A DNA stretch of 64,000 nucleotides from Callaeas wilsoni (taxonomy: Eukaryota; Chordata; Aves; Passeriformes; Callaeidae), in NCBI GenBank assembly GCA_013398955.1, contig VWPU01002887.1, positions 62,001 to 126,000 of the forward strand, read 5' to 3'. Positions 13,501-25,500 of this stretch are shown here, piece by piece. The notes under the pieces are model-generated. The model searched no databases, was not told where the DNA came from, and saw nothing but the letters and a program-made list of their open reading frames with translations. Both the position numbers and the translations under genes were made by a program. Positions within the stretch are counted from its first letter, which is position 1. The number at the start of each line of letters is the position of its first letter.

Positions 13501-16500
13501 AAAAAACCCAAGAAGGCACAACCTTGATCAAGAATTACCAGAAATCCCTTTTCGCATCTGTAGAAAAGTGACAGTACAAAAAAATCTGGTATTTACAAAG
13601 AAAGTGTTGTTCTGTGTGTGCACTCTTGCTATTCTATCCCAACTTTCCATTATTTCCCAAAGGGCAAGCAATCATTCTTAATTTTCAACAAGAATCTCTC
13701 TAAACAGAAAGAATATCTGTAGGGATTTTAAGCTGTAGTCATTTCACAACACTAGACACATCCCTGAAGTAGTAACAGAAGAACAAAAGAGAGATAAATA
13801 GAAAGATTCTAAACAAAGGGAATAAATAAAATCTATAATTAAATAAATAAAAAGTTCTACATATTGGATCTTATATTAAATATTTATTAGAATACTTGCA
13901 TGCAAGACATCCAAAATCAAATTCTACCACTTCACTTACTTAAGTAAAAAACCCCTCGCAGAATGTGGCCCTTTCTCACCTTTTGTTTTACCAATATAGT
14001 ACAAGAATTACTGTACCAGATCATAACAGTTTGGTGTGTTGTATCTAAACTTAGCCAGCATAAATAGCACCGAGAAAGCTGCAAGAAAAGCTTTTGAAAT
14101 AGCCTACCCATAAGAAAATTTTCTTCTTAAACTCCACAACAGAGGTGGATCCCACCCTGAAGCATATGAATGTATACTTCTTCCAGATGTCAGGATTTGC
14201 AAAGCCCTCTTACTCGAGCCCTTGTTACTCTGGCTGTCACTGTAATTGTGTTTTTCTGAATCTGTTGCTAAGTCCTTAACCTCGTCATGCTTTGTGGCAC
14301 TGTTTTGCTTTGGTTATGCCCTGACTGAGAAGTATGTCTCATCAACTTCTAAATTACCATTTTACTCTGATTAGTTATTCCCTTATTGTCTTAGAATCCA
14401 GTCTCTGCCCTTCCTTGTTTGTGAAGCAGCCTGTAATGATGCCCCTTTTTAAACAACAGCTTCTGAACAGTGCTTCTGCTTGCTTTCTGCTCTGTGGGGT
14501 TGGAGTTGGAGCAGGACAGGTGGTGGTTGATGTCATCTGTGTGCTTTCTCCCTGTGTGCCCTCTCCCCACAGCTACCTAGCCCTGTATGCCTACAAGCCT
14601 CAGAAGAACGATGAGCTGGAGCTCCGCAAAGGGGAGATGTACCGGGTCATTGAGAAGTGCCAGGATGGCTGGTTCAAGGGCACGTCTCTGCGGAGCGGGA
14701 TGTCCGGTGTCTTCCCAGGCAACTACGTGACACCTGTTTCAAGGTGAGGACCACTTGCCTCTACTGGGGCTGAGAGGGATTCTGGATGGCACTTAAAACA
14801 ATGTAGCTCTGCTTTTAAATCACATTGCCCTTCCGGAAATACTCTGGTGGCACTGCAGACTTCAGTAATGAGACTTGCCAGTTGCAGCATTGGAGTTATC
14901 CATGTCCTCAGGAGATTGCACTTAGTTGTATTAGATGATGGCATTTATAACCTCTGATAGGCCCAGGTTTTACTATTGTAAAGAACCTGTTGGCTAATGA
15001 TTTTGTTGTTATAAAACTACTGGACATGTCAGAAAATAAGAAATGCTTGTGTCTTGCTTTTCAGTAGATCTTCATGTCGATTTTGTTCTTCTTAAAGCAA
15101 AGATCTGGAATGGTTTGGATCTGGACTAATGTTTGAACTGTTAAAATTCCAAAGTGGTAGGAGAGTTAAGTAAATTGTCTCATTTTACCTACTTCTGCCT
15201 CAATTCCAGCAGATGAGAAAAGGAAAGAATGGCATTTTTGGGGCAGGAATGCCATTTGTCAGAGTTTAGTATGGGACAACACCAAATCAAAGCTGAGAAG
15301 CTGAGAAGAAAGTTCATCTCTGTGTCCCAGACTGCTTTCCCTATGTGCTCCTTGCAGGTGAATGCTGGCATATGTGTGCCCGTATCTCCTTTAGAGCAAC
15401 TGTGGATTTGCAAACTGAACTCATTCCTTCTCATGTGCTCTCAGTCTCTTCTCCCACAGGCACACTGTCTCCACCGTCTTTGACTCTTCTCTAGAGAAGG
15501 GCACCTCATAATTTGGACACTGTCGATCTTGAAAAATTGATCCAGCTTTGTTGCATCTCCAGCTTACGTCAAGTCTGCAGCATGTGTTCTGAGTAACACC
15601 AAAAGTTAAGAACAGATCAGAAGGCAATAATTAAACCTGCTGACAGTCCTAATATTGCATTTCAGTAAGGAAACCTCAAATATTAATTCACTGGTTCTTC
15701 ACTGTTCATCAACCTAAATGTATTTACCTTATTTTATAGAGCCCCTTGGCTGCCTTCACTCCTTGCCTCTTCAGCTCTTAATTAGTAAGGAAGTTTGTGC
15801 TGAAGGGTCGGTTATCTGAATCAGCAAGACTTTATTAAATGCAGCATGTCACAGCTAGAACAAGACAGAGAAGTGCTAAAGGGCAAAAGTGCTTTCCACA
15901 AAACCTGAAAGCAGCTTTATGATTATATTTATGATCCTGTGGGCTAATTCAGTTCCTGTATAAATCACCCTCAGTGAGAACAGCAATAAAAATCTGATAG
16001 CAACAAAATCTCCTATTAGCACTACTTTCAACATACTTTGTTCCCCTTTGACAGCAAAGCAGAGGATTAGATTCATACATGTTTTTCTGCCACTCCCTAC
16101 AAAACCCAAGGAAAAGAAGTTGTGAATTTAATGACACTGAACTAGATTTATATGCTGCAAAACATGTGTGTGAGTGGAGCATTATGGAAAAAGAACAAAA
16201 CTCTTTAGATGGACAGAAAGGCACAGAGCAGCAGAGAAAATTTGCCACATCCAACATCTATCCATCTCTATTGGAGTCACAGATAGTTTCTGTACTTGTT
16301 GGTGTGCATGTTTGCCTGAACACAGCTCTCAGTGGACTGTTAGATGTGCTTTTCTGGCAAACTCAATCTAGTGCAGATGGCCAAGCCAGCTCCAGCTGAA
16401 CCATCCTGCCATCCTGCCAACTCTTCACAGCAGATGACAGACAGTCAAGATTTCCATCTGGTGGGATTCCCAGCTTTTCCCAACCTGGAGGCTTATCCAA

Positions 16501-19500
16501 AAAATTGAAGAAAAGTAAAAATCAGATTTATTTAGCAAAATGTAATCCAGGCGAACCTTGCACCATGAGATGATTCAAGCCAATGACACCACAGTGTTGT
16601 CTTTCCTTCTGTGACTTTAGGGGGAGGGAGGATTGGGCAGAAGTGATAGCTATCTTTTGCACTTTTGGACCATATCCTTCAGCCTGTGCTTTGGTCTTTT
16701 TCCATCAGAATTTCACTCTTTTGGCTTTCCACGCTTTTCTTAGGGTTATTTCTTCTGTCACCCATGTCCCCTGAATCAGACCAGATTGTTCAGTATACTC
16801 CTTCCTGCTCTTCTCCTCTCTGTGTTCCCACACACTCTTGGGGACCCAGAGGCTCTCCCAGTTCCACACTCCATAGTTGACTCTTACACTTATTCTCTTA
16901 CTCCTCTTGCTAAACCCTTGCACTGTCTCATTTCCATTTCCTACACCTTACTTTGTTCTGCTTCATATCCCCTGTGCTGTCCTTTCCTGGAAGAGGACCT
17001 TGGCTCAAGAAGCAGCCCAGAAGAAGAAAACAGCACAAAATGATCCATCTGTTTCATGGTATCTACAGCTGGGGAAGGAAATTATTCAGAAACTTGAGTA
17101 AGAAACTCAGAGAAAGAGCTGCTCAGCAGCAGCTGAGTTTGTCCATTGATGTCTTCCTGTCTTCCTAAGTGTCCTTCTGTCCTAGCCAGAGTTTTTAGCT
17201 CAGTGGTAAGAGGATCAAGACATGCTGTAGTCTGAACTCAGTTCATAGGAGAAAAAGCCTTGTCCCTTCTCTCTAAGGTCTACTTGGCCACTGAGGTGAA
17301 ATACAAATTATGCATGCAGTTAAAGTGAGGAGTGAGAGAGGTGTCAACTACTGCTTGGACTTCTTTATCATTCAGGTCAGCTGCATTCCTGTCCCAGTTG
17401 CATTCCCTTAGCAAGTCTAAGCTAGGGCTGGTTGCATCAACAGGTTGAGTGTTCAGCCAAGCCAAGCCCAGTCAAGTCTGCTGCTTCTCAGTCCCCCTTC
17501 AATAGCCACACACAGATTTGGTGTTATTCATCTTTGTTTCTCCCTGTAGGGCTGTATGCAGGTTTGGTCCAAAGAAAACATCTCTGAGTCTGTTTTAATG
17601 ATCACTCTATGTGAAATAGCCTCTGGCACACAAAATGACGTTTGGGAGATACCCATTTCCTCTGAATTAAGATTTGTGATTTTACTAGAAACTATTCAGA
17701 GAGAAATGTAGTGTAATAAAAGACATGATGAGAAAACTTATCTTTTCTATTTTTACCCTGCAGTTCTTCCTGTAGGACAAAGGGGTGAAAATAGAGGACC
17801 CAAATGGGTCCTATAAAGATAAGCATATATCAATACCTCAGTTTACTTTAACAACTGATAGGGTATCATGTTAAACCCCCAAAGTAACTGGGGGTACTTA
17901 TGAGCACTGTGGTTGGGTATTGGGGTCTCTGCAGCATGCTCACGCTGTGCACTTGTCTCCATGCAGGGTGCCAGTGGGAGCCGGGCAGCCCAGGAACAGC
18001 GGCGCTGGAGGAGCTCCAACAACAAAAGTAGCCCCAGGAGCCATCCACCCCATTGTGGCTGGTCACAGCAATGCCACCACGACTGTCAGACCAGTTGTTC
18101 CCATCACTGCTCCCCAGACGCATCCCCAGCTGCAGGCGGCCTCTCCGCAGCTGAACAACTGCCTGAGGTACTCGGCTCAGCAGCCAGCCAGCCAGCCCCG
18201 CAGCGCCATGCAGATGGGTAAGGGCTCACCCTGTGCCTCCCGCCCTGCGCTGCCAGGATTGATGTGGTGCCCCTCGAGTGCAACCCTCCGGAACGTGCCC
18301 ATCCCCACGGCTTTCTTTCTCGCTTTAGTCACAGCCCAGTCAATGTGGAGTTTGTCCACTGGTGATAGAGTATGTTTTCTTTGCTTGTAATATTTATGGC
18401 TTTCTATTGATCTCTGGGAACCGCGTTGTGTTTATCAGATTGTTCTGTTGCTACAGCCAAAATAGATTGTAGTGTTTACAAATATTTATACAATTTATCT
18501 GAGTGAAAGCAAGCACTCTGTATACTGAGGAGATTAACAGTTCCGAGTCCGGTTGGCTTGCTGATAAAAAAATACTGCCCTTATTGCAGAGCAAGTTATA
18601 CATGCCTTGAAATTAAGAAGCATTTCATTGGGCTTCAGGGATGAAAGGGATTTATTAGGCAGAACGGAACCCCGTGTCAGTGGTAAAGCAAAAGATCTGA
18701 AAAATGCTGCCACCTTTTTGAAGTGAGAATAAGAGCTTCTTGCACCAGGGGGCCTCTGTTCTTTCTAGGTTCCCTTTCTGATGTACAGCACAATTTTCTA
18801 GAGTACAATTTATTCCCCTTTCCCTGATGTTAAACAGCTTCTGATGTTGAATAAAGTAAAAGTAAATCCTGTGGTGGAACTTTATAGCAAAATTTAAAAC
18901 ATTTTGTTTCTGATATTTTATAGGGATATGAGCCATTGTATTTACAAAGGCAGATCAGTAGACTGTGACTGCTGAAAACTGAGGTCTTAGATACAAAACA
19001 GAGCAAACACAAATGAGAAATACCCTGCAGAGTAAGTCAGGAATTCATACCTTTTGAAGCAAGAAGGCACCATTATGACCATCTAATCTCACCTCCTACA
19101 CAGTCCAGACCAAAGGGAAGAAAACATAATCAAACACTTGTGAATCTCAGTCTCGAACACTGGAGACTCCTCTGCTCAACAAACAGTGCAGGGCTTTACA
19201 CACTATCCACGTCACACTGGAGAATAATGAATTTATCCTTTTTTTGTCTACTTCAGAAAGTGCTGCTTTCCCCTCAAGTCACACCCTTCCAAAAGGTCTC
19301 CTGCTCCCACAGTGCAAAGGCCCCTTTTGGGTAAAGCGCTCAGGAAGTGTTCGGGTGCTCCTGGTGCCTCCTGTGCCCATGTCAACAGGCAGGTGACTCC
19401 CCTGAAACCAAGGTGACAGATTGCTTTGCCCCACAGGCCTGGTATGCCCCACACCTTCTTTCCACACCTCCAGCAGCTTCCTGGATTTAAGATTGCTCCT

Positions 19501-22500
19501 CTAGGTCACTCTGACATCTCTAAAGTGCCAAAGAGTTGGCAGGCAGGGTGATCCAGGGACCACAGATCTGTTCCAAAAACTCCCAAGCAGAGAGTTTTCC
19601 AACCTTTCCAGAAGGTTCATGAGATTGTTGTTTTGATTAAATAAACCTTTGCCAGGATAAATAAAGGAAGTTTTCATGGTTATAGGTAATTGTCTCCATA
19701 ATGGCTGTCCTCACCAGTATCTCGTGGACCAGAGCCCCTGCAGGACAGGTCAATGCACAGACTTTTGGAAAAGCCTTCCAAAAGAGGCAAGCTGGCACAG
19801 CATTCAAATCACGTTTCTGTTGGCTTGCAATATATACGAGTAACAAATCAATTTTCTACAAGGCCACTAATGTAGGAATACACCCAAAATGAAATATGAG
19901 TGGTGTAGAACAAAAATAGCCTTCAGTGAGTATTGCTAATTAATAGCATGTTTGATGCAGCACAGTCCAGATCCAGAGATCCCAGAGCAAAGGCATACGT
20001 TGTAACAGTACACAGATGAAACTACAGAATAAAATGTGAGAGCTCTGCTCAGAGTTGATTTTTCTCAGGCCATTTCTTTTACTGTTTCTCATGTTTTATG
20101 TTTCCTTTGTGTCTGCAAACACGAAGTCCTATATGAAAGACGTAATGTGCCTAATATGATTATCAAATCAGGGTTCTGTATCCAGGTACATGCTGTGAAA
20201 TTCCAGGAGTATGTTTTTCCTCTAAATTTAGGAAAGCCATTGTTCCTTACAAACAGTAGTTCAAAATCTAGATCCAGCAAGCTTAACCATCCCAAAAAAT
20301 TAGATTTCTGATAGCAGCATTGCTCATCACTCAGGTTCCAAATGGGAAAATCAAATAACTAGTGGGTAGCTTGCTTGGCTTTCTGGAAGTGAATTGCACT
20401 TTCAGTGCATGTTCTGGGTAGTCATGGGAGGGGAAGATGATAACTAATAGTAAAAATAGTCTTGAAGGTGTCTTTAGTAACAACTTGCAGGGCCTTCCTC
20501 TTGCTCCATGGTAAAGTGGTATCAAGTTACAGACTGGCTAAAGATAGTTCAGCTGATTTGCTATAAACATTAGTAAAAGAAGATGTTATAGAGTCAAGGA
20601 GCTACTGTGAGGGAGAATCACATAAACTTTGGAGGTGCTAATCTGATGATGACTGGCCCACCATGTTCAATATCACATTAGATAACAGAGCATAAGGCTG
20701 GGAGATGAAATTCTCTCCTGGTAGGAGTGCTCAGCTGGTATACTGGGTATGATTAATGGCACTCTATCAACCTAATCCTTGTTAATCAGTGGGTGCCACT
20801 GATAACCAGAGGAATAGAAGCCAGTGGTTTGAGATGTTCTAGCATTGTTGTTTAGTTATAGATTGAGTGAACTCCAGCTGCATAAAAGTTTGTCCTTCAG
20901 ACGGATTTGTAAGAAAATCACAGATCAAAGTGGGTCAGAAATTTTCCAGTAAAATGCATCTTGGTCAAAGAAAAGCTAATTTGCTGAACTCAATGATTTT
21001 TGTCAGGAATGGATGTAGTTCAGCCAGATCAACCATGAAGCTGTACTGGCTCATGCTGCTATAGGAATTGATAGCTTTCCAGAGGTGTTCTCCGCATAAG
21101 AGAACAGTGCAATGATCGCATTCTATGTTTTCACATCCCAGGTGAATAACCTGACCAAAATAGTGGGGTGAGTGAGCATGTTCTGCTCAGAAAAATGTTC
21201 AGCGGTCCAAATTTTGCACTGAGATAGAACTAAACAAGATTATGAAACCTTGAAATCATTTATGAAACGGGCACTTTCCAGACAGTCCTATTATTGTATC
21301 ATTTATGTGAGGGAATGTCTGAGTATGGACTCGGCTTCTAGGCTGTACATACCTGAAGTGGAGCTGTATTTAGGTAACACCTAAACAATCAGCCAAGCTG
21401 GAAGTCATAGAGAACATCACTGCGGAAATGGACCCAGAGCTTTGTCACATTTTTTGCATCCTGAAGCATGCAACAGGCTCTGGAATCCCTGGGGAGCTGA
21501 CCTCATCAGTGTGTCACAGTCACCGTTAAATGGACGAGCTCTAATTCCTGGTTCCCACTGCTTGCAGGCAGGGTTTGCTTAGCAGGAGCAGCCAGACTAA
21601 AAGGCACTGCATAGTCCCTTAGGGACTTTGCTGGCAGAGAAGAGGCTGAGCTCAGAAATCCTCCGGTGGATTTCTGCTTAATTTATCCTGTGCAGCACAG
21701 TGATTTGATGTTGATCATTTTGTTAGGGCTGAAACAAGAGACCTCCCTTTCTAATTGCTGTCTGCAGGGTCAGCGTGGATCATCTGGGCTAACCCCTTAG
21801 GTCCCGTATTGCATTGCTCCAAAACCTATGACAGTAGGAGGGGGGCCTGGGGGCGCGGAAAACGAGATGATGTATTTTAAAGAGGCAGCAGGCTAGGTAT
21901 GGATTTCCAGGCATGGGCAGGGATAGCGAATGCCATTTCCCAGTAGCATAACTGGGGGGAACAAGCCAATTTTGGTGACTTCGGACAGGCGTTTTGCAGC
22001 TAGGAGGGGAATTAGCCAAGAACACTTGCAGGGTGAGATATCCTGGGCTAAGGCTCAGGTCTCCACTGGGGCCTTGGCATCTTCACAGACAGAATCACTG
22101 AATATTCTGACTTAGGAGGGCCCCAGAAGGATAATCGACGCCAACTCTTCAAGTGAATGGTCCCTAGGGGGATCGAACTCGCAACCTGGGTGTGATTGGC
22201 ACCGTGCTCTGACCAAGAGAGCCATGGCCACTGAAGGGCCCCCGTGGCGGTTCGAGGGCAATTTAACCGTGCTCTGTCCTCCTCCCGCAGCGCACCCGGC
22301 GGTGCCGACCCCGGAGCGACCCACGGCCACGGTCTCGCCTCTGCGGACGCCCAGCTCGCCTTCCCGCCTGCCCGCCGCAGCCATTCGGCCTCACCCCGCC
22401 GTGTCCCCGCAGCACGGCCACCAGCCGCCCGCCCCGGGGGCCCGGCCCCTCATCCCGCTCACCTCCGCCGCCGCCGCCATCACCCCGCCCAACGTCAGCG

Positions 22501-25500
22501 CCGCGCACCTCAACGGCGACGTGGGCAGCGGGCCCCTGGGCGGCCCCGGCACGGCCGGGCCTGCCGGCAAACCCGAGGAGAGGAAGAACGAGAAGGTAAG
22601 GGCCGCCGTGCCTCTGCTGTGCCCCGTGCTGCTGCCACGTCTCCCTCCCACAGGGCTGTTGAGGAGGCACCCTGCGGAAGCTGGTTTCCATCGCCAGACA
22701 GCTCGGGCATCCTCATCTCACACTATTTCCACACTTCGTCTTTTCTCCCCACCATCCTCAGCACTGCTGTCGCGTTACCTGCTCGCGGGTGGGAAACAAG
22801 GTTGAGTGGGCTGAATTTGTGTGGTTTTTCCAATGATCAACGCCGAGATCTGCAAATTTGCAGTGGTGCAGCGAGATGTTGTAGCGGGCTCTTGGCCATC
22901 AGAACCGGGTGGCCAAGTCAGAATCCGTCTGCCTCCCTATGTCAAACGGGCTGATGGTGGCACCAGCCGCACGGCAGGTGCCTCAGGTACAGTAAAGCAC
23001 CGGCTCATGAGTGGCAGGAGCTGTTTTGCTCTTGCAGAAACATCTCCATTTCTTCAAGAAGCTTTCATTGCTGTGGCACAGCCAAAAAAGAAGAAGGGAA
23101 TTGGATACTGCTCTTTGGGATGTAGGTACAGTGCACTGTAGGGCCAATCTCTTAGGAGCCAGCAGTGGGACCGACAGCTGGTTACGTGTTCCCTGGCACA
23201 CCTTGCTAAGGAAAGCCAGCGAGGAGGGCTGCTTTAAGCACCCAGCCTTTTAGGTTCTTGGCAAATATTTTGCTTTTACCAAATGTTTACATTGTGTCAG
23301 CAGTTCCCATATATCAATGCTGAAGATTATCTCTGTACTGGCTAGCAGAGCAAGATCCTGGTTTGTATCTGAGTAGGAGGAAGAGATGTGGGAGCCTGCT
23401 TTTCCTTTGAACCTGCAAAAAATCCTTTCCATATGTTTCCTGAGCTTTTCCATGGTGACAGACACATATGGAGTAAACAGTTTCTTCATACATGGTAATG
23501 CTGAGGTGGCAGGTCTTGTGTCGTCAGGGCCACACATAACCCCTAGTTTCACAAAATGAGGAATACAAGTTTTAAAATGCTTTCCTTAATCCTGTCTTGA
23601 ATTTTCTCTGTATGGATTTTGGTGAAACAAGAAGAGTGTATAAATTCTGTCCTGGATGTGACATTTAGGTACTTACACAGAACAGCTCCAAGGTGTGCGT
23701 CAAGGACTGCATGTGGTGGAAGCAGAACAACACCTGCTACATCTGCAAGTCCAAGGAAGGGAATAGCATTTGTCAGGAGGTGGTAGATCTGCACATTACC
23801 ACAGAGCATTGTGTACTGGCTTATTTAATACTTCCTAAAATGCATTAAGTGATAGGTCCATATTTTTTAATTCATGTGATACTGCACACTGAAAGTCCGT
23901 AGGCAAAATTATATCAAGCGCAGTCCTAAAATACTGGTTAATCTTTCCCAAGCTGTTACAGCTTAAAGTTACTGAATCGGGATGCAGAGAAGTAAAGTTA
24001 AGAGGATTTTGAACTCCATGGATGAAGGGGAGAAGCAAATAATATACAACATCATTGCGATGGGCGTTGCCAAAGACCAATTCACTTTCTGGGAAGTATC
24101 AGAGAGAAGTGACAGTAAAAATTGTCATTTCTAACTCCATTGGGTAATACATAACTGCCCTGGCTGAACAACATATTCCTGAATCTTGTCCACGTTATAC
24201 TTCACTGTCATTTTAGAAAGATCTGAATTAGCAATGTTTCCTTTCCTTTTAGAAATAGCGACTGATGTTTGGCCAGATAAGTTGTGTCCTTACTCTTTGC
24301 TAAGACCAAGTATTTCTTTGAAGCAATGGAGAGCTTGGATAATGCCAGACTGAAAGCCGTATAACTATTGAGAAAGGCATCTGTGAGTCGGAACTGGAAC
24401 CATATCTGTAAAAGGGCTTGATATTTTCAAAGTGAAGGCTGGTTGGGCAGTTATTTTGGTAAATAGGAAAGTGTCATAAGGCTCAGAGGGAATATCTGTG
24501 GAGAAAGGCAGTATCTTCTATCAGTACACATAATAAGAAAAAATCAGACAGGACTGAGGAGCAAAAAACAGAAGGAGTGACATAGATAGCAAGCTGCCAG
24601 ATAAGCAAAGATCAGAAGCAATTTTTCTGAGTTCAGTTTCATTATATTAATCAGTCAGGTATTTTGAGATGAAAGGAACAGAGGGGAAGTTTGTAAGAGG
24701 AGAGGTAATAAGGTCTTCAGCTCTACTGAACACAGGATGGAAGAAATGAACAGGTAATTATCTCCTGAGAAACTGAGATTAGCAAGTCATATGTGATGTA
24801 AATTGTAATGTGCCATAAAATTAGTGTTGTTGTTAGAATCAACAGTTTTTGGTGTCCCATGAAATTGTTAACTTTAATCCTGGCTTAGTCTTTCCAGTGT
24901 CTTTTGTAGGATACCCTTGAGGATAAAGGCTGAATGATCGGAGAATAATTGGTTTAGGAGACATTTTCTTGTTATTAACCATGGTTTTGTTTCATGCAGG
25001 AATTGTCAGTGTGAGTTCACTATGGTATGGAGGGCATATAGTACATAAGAAGTAGTTTGCATTCAGGGATGGACGTGATGAGGATCAATTGTTTTTCATG
25101 GTTCTTTTGAGGGCTGTGGAGATAAATTGCAATTTTTGCATTTATCACTCTAGTATGGTGAGATATATTGGTCCTTCAGGAATTTTCTTCAGATTATAAC
25201 TTTTGTAATGTTGATTGTCTGCTCGAAGGCTGGGCTGGGAGATAGTGAGGAAAAGTGTTTTAAGATATGATCTTCTAAAAATTTATGTTTTATGATTTCC
25301 CACGTAGATTCCACTCAGGGATACTAAATGTGACACCAAGGGGCAGCTTCTGCAGTGAGTCCTCGTATGCTGTTTGTGTTGCTTGTTCCAAGATGGAATC
25401 GACTTCACCTTGGGAACAGCCTTGCTGACTGTACGGTGCAGTCATCACTGTTAATGCTTTCCTCTGTGCAAACATTTATATGCCGATATCACAGGTTCCT

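Larger units (their letters stand above)
10503..14572 (+). other. SH3RF3: SH3RF3 intron (4.07 kb)
   Basis: The intron runs GT (10503) to AG (14572). It holds a (CA)n tract at about 11104-11127. Short ORFs at 11939-12604 on the minus strand have no recognised motif. I see no clear transposon in it. Confidence 0.8.
18218..22290 (+). other. SH3RF3: SH3RF3 intron (4.07 kb)
   Basis: The intron runs from donor GTAAGG to acceptor cccgcag. It holds a faint ancient CR1/L3-like fragment near 19050-19120 and the SINE at 22089-22232. The rest is unrecognised non-coding sequence. Confidence 0.8.

Noticed and set aside
22156..22232. Functional tRNA-Ile gene on the minus strand
   Set aside because: The acceptor stem is mispaired, the B box is altered, and a CR1-type tail is attached, so it is a SINE head.
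22263..22691. 142-codon Gly/Arg-rich frame antisense to the exon
   Set aside because: An antisense shadow of CpG-rich coding sequence without any known motif.
22244..22954. 236-codon open frame overlapping the CpG-rich exon in another frame
   Set aside because: It is a GC-rich shadow of the SH3RF3 exon; splice phases and conserved motifs support the other frame.
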